Of a stretch of 64,000 bases of DNA, positions 8,780-17,123 are shown piece by piece. The notes below the pieces were generated by a model. It worked only from the letters and a program-made list of their open reading frames with translations, searched no databases and was not told the origin of the DNA. The DNA comes from Ferruginibacter sp. Lineage in GTDB: Bacteria > Bacteroidota > Bacteroidia > Chitinophagales > Chitinophagaceae. The number at the start of each line of letters is the position of its first letter. The first letter of the stretch is position 1. The stretch covers positions 62,001-126,000 of the forward strand of contig NZ_JAQBNR010000051.1 in assembly GCF_028288465.1 (NCBI RefSeq). Reading direction: 5' to 3'. A program made the translations under genes and the position numbers.

Positions 8780-9904
8780 TTAAAAACCAAATACAACAGA
8801 AGCATAGAATGTTTTAGGCTCATCGCTTTTAGACTGATATGCCAGCTTTATAAGACTGTTCCAGTGCAGCCAGTAATCAACCGCAAACTCATTGGAAGTT
8901 ACAGCGGCTCCGCCCCATGGGGCGTTTACAGGTCGTTTATAATTGGAGTACCTGTAGGCAAATTCCAGGTTTCTGAAAAAAGTATTGTCAACCAGCGCAG
9001 GCCTCAAACTCCCTGATAAATACCAGGCCCTGGGTGAATTGGCAAACAAGTATTTTGTTACGCCATCGGCGGCCAGGTAAGCTGCGTTGGCGCCTGTTTT
9101 CTGGTGCCTTAATTCACCCGTAATACGCAGCGTACTTTGCAGGGCACTAATATTTTGGTACCAGTTAAGATCTACCGCCTGCATATCCAGGCTTACGTTC
9201 TCATTTTCAGTACCCGCGTCGCCGGTTTTTGCTTTATGCTGAAAAGAAAACCCCAACTCAAGATTAGATGCTGCCAATGGAACAATAGCAATCCTTCCGC
9301 CCACCGCCAGGCTGTTATTATTGGCTGTATAAGCTTCGTAATCAAACTGCCCGGCATTTAATGTATCCGTTAATAAATGAGGCCCGTTCACAACATAGCA
9401 ATCGTACAAAATTTTAATGTCGCCAAAAGGCAAAGCACCCAGGGCACCAACACCGGTTTCAACGGAGGCACCAATACCGCCATCACCAAAGCCTGTGGGA
9501 TTAGATGAAAAGCGGTTTATAAAACCTTCGGCAAGCCGCCCGCGGTAAGCGCCGAATTTTGGTAAAAATCTCCCTGCATGCAGAGTGAGGTAGGGGTTTA
9601 CGGTATAGCACATATTGGCGTATTCAAGGCCAAGGTCTGCACTGCCGCCGCCGGTTTCAATTTCCATTTCCGCTTCTATAAAAAGCCTGGGCGAAATACG
9701 CCATAAAAAAATGGGTTTAAAGTTGATTTCACCAAAACCTTTAGCAGCGCTGTTGGAAATATAGCTTGCTTCCGCATTACCATAAACAGCAAATTTATTT
9801 GAACCGGGAGATGCCTTTGCAACGGCAACATTGACGGAATCCTGAGCCTGAGCTGATACGCACGATAACAGCAGGAGCACAATAGCCGGAATTATCTGTC
9901 TCAT
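8780..9904 (-). CDS. Outer-membrane beta-barrel (porin-like) protein
   Basis: 374 residues with a signal peptide ending at SAQAQ. The mature chain shows repeated amphipathic strands with aromatic girdle residues (FAVYGNAEASYISN, LFIEAEMEIETGGG, YLTLHAGRFLPKFGAYRGRL) and ends in Phe (ASVVFGF), the usual outer-membrane insertion signal. It resembles the phosphate-selective-porin/OprP-like barrels often annotated as hypothetical in Bacteroidota. It lies between two c-type cytochrome genes (18-base gaps on both sides), suggesting a role in moving a redox-active solute or in assembling an envelope electron-transfer module. The substrate is unknown. Confidence 0.75.
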   Translation of the reverse strand: MRQIIPAIVLLLLSCVSAQAQDSVNVAVAKASPGSNKFAVYGNAEASYISNSAAKGFGEINFKPIFLWRISPRLFIEAEMEIETGGGSADLGLEYANMCYTVNPYLTLHAGRFLPKFGAYRGRLAEGFINRFSSNPTGFGDGGIGASVETGVGALGALPFGDIKILYDCYVVNGPHLLTDTLNAGQFDYEAYTANNNSLAVGGRIAIVPLAASNLELGFSFQHKAKTGDAGTENENVSLDMQAVDLNWYQNISALQSTLRITGELRHQKTGANAAYLAADGVTKYLFANSPRAWYLSGSLRPALVDNTFFRNLEFAYRYSNYKRPVNAPWGGAAVTSNEFAVDYWLHWNSLIKLAYQSKSDEPKTFYASVVFGF

Positions 9905-9922
9905 ATATTTTGTTTTAGTTGT

Positions 9923-10360
9923 TTATTTTTTTACAAACGTTCTGATGTAGCTGATCAATTCCCAGCGCTGTTTTTCGGTTAGCGTAGTTTTGTAGGATGG
10001 CATCGGATTATGCCCCTCACTCATTTCCCAAAAAAGTGCACCATCCGTTTGGTTTTGTATAAAGGTGGAAGTATGGTCTGCAGGCTTTATCGCTAAACCT
10101 GCAGCGGCAACACCATCGCCTTTGCCCTTGCTTCCATGGCAGGGCATACAATACGTAGTGTATATTGTTTTAGCCTCCTTTAAAGTTGCCGCATCTGGCA
10201 CAACCGGATTTTTTACCGCATCTGCAGATTTTGGAGCGATCCATTTGCCACCCTTTACCTGGGCCTTTGAGATAACGGCAAATAATAAAAACAAAATACT
10301 GATGGTTAACCGCAGCTGTAATAAAGCAAAACGGCTTTTGTTAAATTTGTAAGGCAGCAT
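9923..10360 (-). CDS. c-type cytochrome (class I)
   Basis: 145 residues. An N-terminal membrane/signal segment is seen (LRLTISILFLLFAVISKAQ), followed by a single cytochrome c domain. The heme motif is YCMPCHGSKGKGDG near residue 90, and the axial Met is in NPMPSYKTTLTEKQRW near 119. The C-terminal helix ELISYIRTFVKK is diagnostic of the fold. It is periplasmic. It is the first gene of the cytochrome-barrel-cytochrome operon; no oxidase or dehydrogenase gene is in the window, so the electron donor is unknown. Confidence 0.9.
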   Translation of the reverse strand: MLPYKFNKSRFALLQLRLTISILFLLFAVISKAQVKGGKWIAPKSADAVKNPVVPDAATLKEAKTIYTTYCMPCHGSKGKGDGVAAAGLAIKPADHTSTFIQNQTDGALFWEMSEGHNPMPSYKTTLTEKQRWELISYIRTFVKK

Positions 10361-11046
10361 AAATTTATTTTTTTATAAATCTACTCCTGATACCAGCCTT
10401 TGCCAATGACTTTTTTACAGCATACAAATGATTGGTATCATGTTTAAGATGCCTTCAGCGGGATCAATTGATGCAATAACAATTGGTTAACAAAACACCC
10501 TTGACATTTAAGGAAAAAAAATAAACCATCAAAGTATAAATAATTTTCGCAATGCCATAGCGTTGTAAGGCAGAATGATAAATTTATCAGTTGGAAATTT
10601 GTAAAAACCTTCTGCTAAAACGGAAGCTGCCCAACGGGCTGATGGATCCATTATGCCATTCAAGCACAATGCAATTTGCATTGTTGACACGCAATAGGAT
10701 TCGAAAGAATCAGCCAATGCTAAAACCAAGCCGCCCAAGAAAATATACCACACGAATACGTTCCGGCCATATGTGTCCTGGAAACAGAAAGTGCGCAGGA
10801 GGCGTCCGTATTTTAGACAACTATCCCTTTTACGGAACTGTTCACTTTAAAGAAAAGCTGCCAATAAATGGTCATCATGCGGCGGAACTTTACTACCCCA
10901 CCAGCCGCATTTACAGGCGTTTTTACTTAGTTATTCTACAGTAAAGCAGGTTGCAGAATTCTAATTTGCAACTGCGTTCGTACCGTTACATCAGCCGTTG
11001 TAATTGTACCTCGCAGCATTTAATCCGACGCATAAAACTACCATTT
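10361..11046. other. 686-base intergenic region with a 19-bp perfect palindrome
   Basis: Divergent spacer between the cytochrome operon and the T9SS protein. The open frames in it lack protein-like composition. The notable element is the 19-bp palindrome at 10666-10684, listed separately. Confidence 0.5.
10666..10684. promoter_or_regulatory. 19-bp perfect palindrome, possible operator
   Basis: ACAATGCAA-T-TTGCATTGT reads identically on both strands apart from the centre base. It lies about 300 bases upstream of the cytochrome operon start and 360 bases upstream of the T9SS protein. The short arms and single-base centre fit a dimeric regulator site better than a terminator (no T run). The binding protein is unknown. 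Confidence 0.35.
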
Positions 11047-12540
11047 ATGAAACAGCATCATTACATACCATTTTGTTTCGTCCTGCTTTTACAAAACTTC
11101 TCTATACAAACAACTACAGCCCAAATTTGCCAGAAGGAAAGTAGTCAAACCGATTTTTTAGCAGGCACTGCTTACAATGTTGATCTGTTGAGCAGCCCCG
11201 GAGATATTACTTTACCGGCATTGGTTATAGACCAGCAAAACGCCTTACTAAGCAATACCGGTACAGCGCTTACGCCCACCAGTTATGGCGGACAAACATT
11301 TACACCTGCTGTCAGCGGCAGCCTTGCCAAAATTGCAGTTAGCCTTTTCTGTAGCAGTTGCACGGGCACTACCCCCGATCTTGTTGTTGAAATAAAAGCT
11401 ACTGCGGCGGCAAAGCCAACTGGCACAGCCCTGGCAACCGGAACCATTGCAGGTTTTAATTCAGGGACCGCTGTAGATGCGGTTGCTAATTTTACAAGTC
11501 CGGCTACCTTAACTGCGGGCACTATGTATGCCATTGTAATTCATCCGTTGGCAAAACCATCTGCAGGCAGTTATGCCATTCAACGCAGCACCGGTGATGT
11601 ATACGCAGGGGGAACAAATATCTGTGGATCCTCTTCCGGCACGGTGTGGTCAATACCCCTAACGCCCGGCTCTACTGATGTACGTTTTAAAACTTACATG
11701 GTAAACCCCAACCCCATTTCCGGCGATTTTACATCACAGTTGCAGGATGCAGGCACGTTATTAACATTCAGCGGCCTGGGATTTACCGCTGCCAAACCTG
11801 CCGGAACAGATATAAAATTTCAGGTAGCGGCCAGCAACCACAGTGCAGGACCTTTTACATTTGTTGGTCCGGATGGCACCGCCTCCAGCTATTTTACCAA
11901 CAGCAACGCTTCACTTTTACAGTTTACCAATGTGCAGTATATTCAATACAAAGCGTACTTAACTGCCTCTAACGGCTATGCTTTACCCATAGTAAACGAT
12001 GTAAACATTTGTCATTTGACCACCATGGCTGTTAAATGGCTGGAGGTGTCTGGCGATATAAACGATCAGCACCAGGCTGCATTAAACTGGACCATACAGG
12101 AAACCAATACCGACCACTACATTGTACAAAAAAGCGCCGACGGTAAACGGTTTATCAATGTTGGTACTGTTGCCAGCAAAGGGGATGGTACAAAAAGATA
12201 TGCCTTTACAGAGGCTGTGGAAGGCAACGATGGCCTTTTGTTCAGGATACAGCAGGTAAATAAAAATGGAAGTTCTTCCAACTCACCCGTTAGCAAAATA
12301 CTTCCACGTGTGTTAAATAGTGTGACGGTTTTCCCTAACCCTACAGATGGCTTCGTAAGACTGAGCACAGGTGCGAGCCTGTTAAACACAAAAGCCATAC
12401 TTACCAACTGCGATGGTAAAATAATGCTTGGTTTTGCTATTCAATCTACTTCGTATGTATTGAATTTAAGCAGTTTTCCTGCCGGCATTTATATCTTAAA
12501 ACTGGCCAATGGCACTTCTCAAAAAATAATTAAAAGATAA
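11047..12540 (+). CDS. Secreted protein with T9SS C-terminal sorting domain
   Basis: 497 residues from ATG at 11047, chosen over an upstream in-frame ATG because MKQHHYIPFCFVLLLQNF is a proper signal peptide. The middle is Thr/Ala/Gly-rich beta-sandwich-like sequence resembling choice-of-anchor modules. A segment near residue 350 (WLEVSGDINDQHQAALNWTI) resembles the fibronectin-like domain that commonly precedes sorting domains. The last about 75 residues are a type A Por-secretion sorting domain: VTVFPNPTDGFVRLS, then FPAGIYILKL and a basic end. The protein should cross the outer membrane by type IX secretion and be surface attached. No catalytic domain is recognised, so adhesion is a guess. 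Confidence 0.82.
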   Translation: MKQHHYIPFCFVLLLQNFSIQTTTAQICQKESSQTDFLAGTAYNVDLLSSPGDITLPALVIDQQNALLSNTGTALTPTSYGGQTFTPAVSGSLAKIAVSLFCSSCTGTTPDLVVEIKATAAAKPTGTALATGTIAGFNSGTAVDAVANFTSPATLTAGTMYAIVIHPLAKPSAGSYAIQRSTGDVYAGGTNICGSSSGTVWSIPLTPGSTDVRFKTYMVNPNPISGDFTSQLQDAGTLLTFSGLGFTAAKPAGTDIKFQVAASNHSAGPFTFVGPDGTASSYFTNSNASLLQFTNVQYIQYKAYLTASNGYALPIVNDVNICHLTTMAVKWLEVSGDINDQHQAALNWTIQETNTDHYIVQKSADGKRFINVGTVASKGDGTKRYAFTEAVEGNDGLLFRIQQVNKNGSSSNSPVSKILPRVLNSVTVFPNPTDGFVRLSTGASLLNTKAILTNCDGKIMLGFAIQSTSYVLNLSSFPAGIYILKLANGTSQKIIKR

Positions 12541-12662
12541 CGGAACCGGGCTTTCTTGTCCTGATAATCCAATGCCCCTCACCCCGGCAACAAATGGTGG
12601 AGCCGTTGGAAACTGAATGCCTTGTTTAAAAATTTATTGAACAATTTTTTGTGGGTTTACAG

Positions 12663-12697
12663 AGCCGCTTTGTTGGGATGCAAGGCGGCTTTTTTTG
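12663..12697 (+). terminator. Intrinsic terminator
   Basis: Stem AGCCGCTTTG / CAAGGCGGCT (one G-U pair) with an 8-base loop and a run of seven T. It lies 120 bases after the T9SS gene. The intervening 12541-12662 shows no gene. Confidence 0.75.
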
Positions 12698-12816
12698 ACC
12701 TGTTGTTTGCATTGTACAATAACAGGCAGGCAATTTGCTGCCCCATACTCTATGCATTGTTTGAATTATACAATCATTGGTTTGAAAACAGCAATCGCTG
12801 CCTTCAATGCCTGTCG

Positions 12817-12824
12817 TAGTTTTG
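12817..12824 (+). promoter_or_regulatory. -7 promoter box TAGTTTTG
   Basis: Exact TAnnTTTG match 59 bases before the aldo/keto reductase start. No clear -33 element was seen. Confidence 0.45.
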
Positions 12825-12882
12825 CAGCACAATCATTTGCCCACCGGGGCGGCAACATTCATCATTTAAAAATTAACGCAAC

Positions 12883-13899
12883 ATGAAGTATAACCTGCTT
12901 GGCACTACCGGCCTGAAAGTATCTGAGCTTTGCCTGGGCACCATGACCTTTGGTGGTAAAGGCATGTGGACCGCTATTGGCACGCTGCCTCAAACCGAAG
13001 TTGACACCATTGTAAAAAAATCGGTAGATGCCGGCATTAATTTTATAGATACAGCCAACGTGTACAGCGAAGGCCTCAGCGAACAACTCACCGGCCAGGC
13101 CATCCGCAACCTGGGGCTGCACCGCGACGAGCTGGTAATCGCCACCAAAGTAAGGGGTAAAATGGGCGAAGGGCCTAACCAATCGGGCCTTACACGTAAA
13201 CATATTTTGCAACAGGCAGATGAAAGCCTGAAAAGACTACAACTGGATTACATTGACCTGTACCAGATACATGGCTTTGATGCGATTACGCCATTTGAAG
13301 AAACCCTGCATGCGCTGGATACACTCGTGAATAGTGGAAAAGTACGATACATCGGCTGCAGCAACCTGGCCGCCTGGCAACTGATGAAGTCGCTGGGTAT
13401 AAGCGAGCGGAAAGGATATGCTAAATTTGTATCATTGCAGGCGTACTACACCATTGCCGGCCGCGATTTGGAAAGAGAACTTGTACCACTGTTAAAAGAT
13501 CAGCAACTGGGCCTGATGGTGTGGAGCCCGCTGGCGGGTGGATTTTTAAGTGGCAAATACACCCGGCTACAAGGTGCGGAAGACGGGCGGCGTGCAGCCT
13601 TTGATTTTCCGCCAATTAATAAAGAAAAAGCCTATGATATTATAGATGTGATGCAGGCAATTGCCACCACTAAAAATGTATCGGTGGCCCAGGTTGCACT
13701 GGCGTGGTTACTGCACCAGCCGGTGGTAAGTTCTATCATCATTGGTGCTAAAAGGCCTGAGCAGCTGGATGAAAATATCAAAGCAACAACGGTATCCCTT
13801 GACGCAGATGATCTGATAAAACTGGATGCTGCAAGTAAATTAAACCCGGAATATCCCGGTTGGATGCTGGAAAGACAGGGTGCCGACCGAAAAGCATAA
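12883..13899 (+). CDS. Aldo/keto reductase
   Basis: 338 residues of the AKR superfamily, YghZ/YajO-like group. The (beta/alpha)8 catalytic residues are visible: Asp and Tyr in FIDTANVYSEGLSE near residues 48-56, Lys in VIATKVRGKMG near 86, and His in DLYQIHGFD near 128. The C-terminal NADPH-binding part is SSIIIGAKRPEQLDENI. It reduces aldehydes or ketones with NADPH in the cytoplasm. It forms an operon with the AraC regulator that begins 15 bases after its stop, which probably controls it. Confidence 0.92.
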   Translation: MKYNLLGTTGLKVSELCLGTMTFGGKGMWTAIGTLPQTEVDTIVKKSVDAGINFIDTANVYSEGLSEQLTGQAIRNLGLHRDELVIATKVRGKMGEGPNQSGLTRKHILQQADESLKRLQLDYIDLYQIHGFDAITPFEETLHALDTLVNSGKVRYIGCSNLAAWQLMKSLGISERKGYAKFVSLQAYYTIAGRDLERELVPLLKDQQLGLMVWSPLAGGFLSGKYTRLQGAEDGRRAAFDFPPINKEKAYDIIDVMQAIATTKNVSVAQVALAWLLHQPVVSSIIIGAKRPEQLDENIKATTVSLDADDLIKLDAASKLNPEYPGWMLERQGADRKA

Positions 13900-13914
13900 A
13901 TCTAAAAAATAAAG

Positions 13915-14814
13915 ATGCCAACAACAGAAACACTGGAAGATTTTTACAGGCAAAAATTCAATCAACTTCCCCCGGGGCCGCAGCAGGACCCGGGGCATTT
14001 CAATGTGTTCCGCATAGAAGATAGTGTGGGCTTAGGCAAGCCGCCTATGCAATACAGCCGCAGGGAGTTTTACAAAATCTCTTTGGTGAGGGGGCACCAG
14101 CGCTATCATTATGCAGATAAAAGCATTGAGGCGGAAGGCACTACGTTGCTGTTTTTTAATCCTACAGTGCCGTATAAAATGGAACAGGCAGGAGGCCCGC
14201 CAACAGGACGCTTTTGTATTTTTAAAGATGCTTTTTTTACCGAGCATATACGTGGCAGCCTAAAAGACCTGCCCATGTTTGCCCCCGGTGGTAAACCAGC
14301 CTATATGCTGGATAGCCACCAGGACCAATACATCAATGCGGTGTTTGACAAGATGCTGGATGAGATCAGCAGCGGTTACCGTTTTAAGTACGACCTGATA
14401 CGCAACTACATCATGGAGATTGTGCATTATGCATTGAAAATGGAGCCAGCGGAAAATTTATATGAGCATACAGATGCCAATGCGAGAATCACCGCGGTGT
14501 TTACTGAGTTACTGGAAAGGCAGTTCCCCATTGAATCACCGGCGCAGCAGTTTAGTTTGCGCAGTGCGAAAGATTTTGCACGGCAGCTGAACGTACATGT
14601 AAATCATTTAAACAGGGCCATCCGCAACACTACCGGTAAAACCACCACCGCACATATTTTTGAGCGGCTTATCAGCGAGGCCAAGGCATTGCTGAAACAT
14701 ACAGATTGGAACGTATCTGAGATCAGCTATTGTTTGGGCTTTGAAGAACCAGCGCATTTTAATCATTTCTTTAAAAAGCAAACCAGCACTACGCCTACGG
14801 CGTTCAGGAGTTAG
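13915..14814 (+). CDS. AraC-family transcriptional regulator
   Basis: 299 residues. The N-terminal 150 residues form a cupin-like sensor (YSRREFYKISLVRGHQRYHY, then GTTLLFFNPTVPYKME), of the kind found in Bacteroidota AraC proteins linked to small oxidoreductases. The C-terminal AraC double helix-turn-helix runs from about residue 200: FARQLNVHVNHLNRAIRNTT is the first and VSEISYCLGFEEPAHFNHFF the second, ending TTPTAFRS. Its start lies 15 bases after the aldo/keto reductase. The inducer is probably a substrate or product of that enzyme (inference). Confidence 0.9.
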   Translation: MPTTETLEDFYRQKFNQLPPGPQQDPGHFNVFRIEDSVGLGKPPMQYSRREFYKISLVRGHQRYHYADKSIEAEGTTLLFFNPTVPYKMEQAGGPPTGRFCIFKDAFFTEHIRGSLKDLPMFAPGGKPAYMLDSHQDQYINAVFDKMLDEISSGYRFKYDLIRNYIMEIVHYALKMEPAENLYEHTDANARITAVFTELLERQFPIESPAQQFSLRSAKDFARQLNVHVNHLNRAIRNTTGKTTTAHIFERLISEAKALLKHTDWNVSEISYCLGFEEPAHFNHFFKKQTSTTPTAFRS

Positions 14815-15190
14815 ATGAATTTTATGATATCGTGAGATGGCGCCTTATTGTAGCAGTGTGCATTTTTATAACGATAAGCAAAAGCAGCATCCTTGCAATA
14901 ACGCAGGCCACCAGTTATGATGGCTAATCGGCACGTAAAAATTCTTTTGGAATTGCTGCAGAACCGGCAACATTAATTGTTTTGGCAAAGCTTACTTTCC
15001 TTTTATCCTGCTATAAAAAGAAACAAAAAAATCAATAGGCCGTGGCGGATAATTACATAACGGCTTATCTCTAAAATCCCTGCATTTAATCTGGCAGCAA
15101 CCCGTAACGTTGTATCCCGTAAGCGTGAATTTTTTCACTGAAAAAATAATTTAGTGAAACTGTTTGAAATTAAAATAACAGGAGCAGCGC
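14815..15190. other. 376-base convergent spacer
   Basis: No gene recognised. A short inverted arrangement GTGAATTTTTTCAC is seen near 15126, but there is no clear terminator with a T run. Confidence 0.4.
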
Positions 15191-16120
15191 TTACATCCAC
15201 GTAAAAGGATCGCCGGATGCAATGTGCGTAATGGGTATACCAGGTAACATGGGTTGCAACCATTGCGCTACCCACTCCATGCCTGGCTCCTCGCTTACGC
15301 TGTGGCCCAGTACAACAAGTGCAGTCTTTGACCCCAGCAGTCTGCCATCGCGGATAAATTCAACAGTTTCCCATTCAGATGCTTCGCCGATAATCAGTAC
15401 ATCAGGCTTGTCTTGCAATACCGCTGCCATTTGCCTGTCGCCACCCCAGGCCCCCGGCAGCAAGGCGATGCGCTGGCAGTTTTGCTGCGGATCGCCTATT
15501 ACCCGTACATGCGCAATGCCCAATGATTTTTTGAGGTGCTGAATGAGTGCAGCAAATTTTATTGCCGGAAGCTCCAGCAGCTTTTCACTTTGTTTATAAT
15601 AGGGCAGCCATCCCGAATTTTTTGCCACGCCATAACTGATGGCATCCGGTTGTAATGCATGGCAATAATCGTGAAAGCGCCAAACCGTAATACTATGCTT
15701 CGCCAGCAGGGCTGCCTTTTGCTCCACTATTGTATTGTCTTTTACCTGCGTTTTATTATCGGTGTGATTATAAAAAGTGGGCTCGTGGGCGATGATAAAA
15801 TTGGCATTTCTTTTCACTGCCGCATGAATCACATCAATGGTGGCAAACATGGTGGTAACAATGCCGGTCACTTTTTGATCGCCACTCCCGCTTTTAAGTG
15901 TGTCCACGGTTTCCTTAAAAGGTGCACCCGGTACTTCTTTTAAAATCAGGTCCATTATTTCCTGCACAGTATATTCTTTCAGCGAAGCACCGGCTGTTGC
16001 TGCCATCGCAAAGTTGTTGACTGACAACAATGAGATACCGCCGGCAAGTTTAACGGTATCGGATAAAAAAGATTTTCTGCTGTAATTAGTTTTTTTGTAC
16101 TGGTCGGAAGGCTGTTTCAT
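15191..16120 (-). CDS. Nif3-like dinuclear metal centre protein with export-like leader
   Basis: 309 residues. An N-terminal leader with SRKSFLSDTVKLAGG and a hydrophobic stretch ending in NFAMAA looks like a Tat-type signal with RK instead of RR. The body is of the Nif3/YbgI type: the first His ligand is in NFIIAHEPTFYNH and the C-terminal ligands are in VVLGHSVSEEPGMEWVAQWL, the usual GHxxxE arrangement. Nif3 proteins are normally cytoplasmic hexamers of uncertain (hydrolase-like) function, so an exported variant is unusual. It is monocistronic and divergent from the DUF72 gene. Confidence 0.8.
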   Translation of the reverse strand: MKQPSDQYKKTNYSRKSFLSDTVKLAGGISLLSVNNFAMAATAGASLKEYTVQEIMDLILKEVPGAPFKETVDTLKSGSGDQKVTGIVTTMFATIDVIHAAVKRNANFIIAHEPTFYNHTDNKTQVKDNTIVEQKAALLAKHSITVWRFHDYCHALQPDAISYGVAKNSGWLPYYKQSEKLLELPAIKFAALIQHLKKSLGIAHVRVIGDPQQNCQRIALLPGAWGGDRQMAAVLQDKPDVLIIGEASEWETVEFIRDGRLLGSKTALVVLGHSVSEEPGMEWVAQWLQPMLPGIPITHIASGDPFTWM

Positions 16121-16327
16121 ATTTGCGCTATTGTTTACAAAATGGAAATTGATTTAATAAATACCTGGCATTAAAGGCATATGATTTGTTTAAAAGAATG
16201 ACGTAAACCTACTAAAAAGTCATAAACCTGGAGGTGGTATTTCATCCAGCTTAGTAACGATATAATTTACCTGTGCTGTTAAAATACACCAGGTGAGCAG
16301 TCCAAGGAGAAGAAAAATAGAACAGCC

Positions 16328-17110
16328 ATGGTAAAAAAGGTAATCACTTTAAAGGTTAAAACAAAGCGTCCCGGCATTTTTCGTGTGGGAACAAGCAATG
16401 TTGTTTTGCCCGGCAACAAGCAATCTTTTCCAACCGGCTTTCAGCACAGTAGCAGGCTGCAATATTACGGTTCCCTATTTAACACCGTAGAACTAAACAG
16501 TACTTTTTATAAACTTCCACGTTTGAGTACGTTTGAAAAATGGGCACAGGAAGTAAATGGCAATTTTAGTTTTACCATTAAACTTTCCAAAGAAATAACA
16601 CATGGAAAGGAGCTGCGGTTTGACCCTGAAAAGATCACTGAATTTATGACCGCCGCGGCAGGCATAGGCAACAAAGCCGGTTGCCTGCTGATTCAGTTTC
16701 CTGGTAAGATTACGCTGGATTATTTTGCCAAAGTAGAAAATATTTTTGAACAGCTTGCAGCAGCAGATCAACTAAATCAATGGCGCAAAGCGGTTGAATT
16801 CAGGAGCGCCGGCTGGTATATTGCAGAAACTTATGAACTGCTGAATGAATATGGAATGGCACTCGTATTGCACGACATATCAAAAGGAAAAAACAGCAAC
16901 CCAGTGGCCTCACCCGGTTTTATTTACTGCCGGTTTCATGGACCAACAGGCGATTACAGGGGAAGTTACAGCGATGCGTTTTTACTCGAACAATCCATCA
17001 AAATAAAGGGCTGGCTTAAAGAAGGAAAGGATGTGTTCGCCTACTTTAATAATACCATGGGCAACGCCTTTACAAATGCCCTTACCTTACATCGCATGGT
17101 TGAAGCATAA
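16328..17110 (+). CDS. DUF72 (YecE-like) protein
   Basis: 260 residues of the DUF72 TIM-barrel family. The diagnostic segments are FRVGTSNVVLP at the start, YYGSLFNTVELNSTFYKLP, and FTIKLSKEITHGKEL. The C-terminal half has RFHGPTGDYRGSYSD and the closing DVFAYFNNTMGNAFTNALTL motif. Function is unestablished; the family is cytoplasmic and widely distributed. It ends 14 bases from the convergent amylase gene with no obvious terminator between. Confidence 0.9.
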   Translation: MVKKVITLKVKTKRPGIFRVGTSNVVLPGNKQSFPTGFQHSSRLQYYGSLFNTVELNSTFYKLPRLSTFEKWAQEVNGNFSFTIKLSKEITHGKELRFDPEKITEFMTAAAGIGNKAGCLLIQFPGKITLDYFAKVENIFEQLAAADQLNQWRKAVEFRSAGWYIAETYELLNEYGMALVLHDISKGKNSNPVASPGFIYCRFHGPTGDYRGSYSDAFLLEQSIKIKGWLKEGKDVFAYFNNTMGNAFTNALTLHRMVEA

Positions 17111-17123
17111 TTAAACCATGCCG

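Noticed and set aside
10591..10944. 117-codon open frame in the cytochrome/T9SS spacer
   Set aside because: Composition unlike protein and overlaps palindrome region.
12862..13212. 116-codon open frame opposite the aldo/keto reductase
   Set aside because: Antisense shadow.
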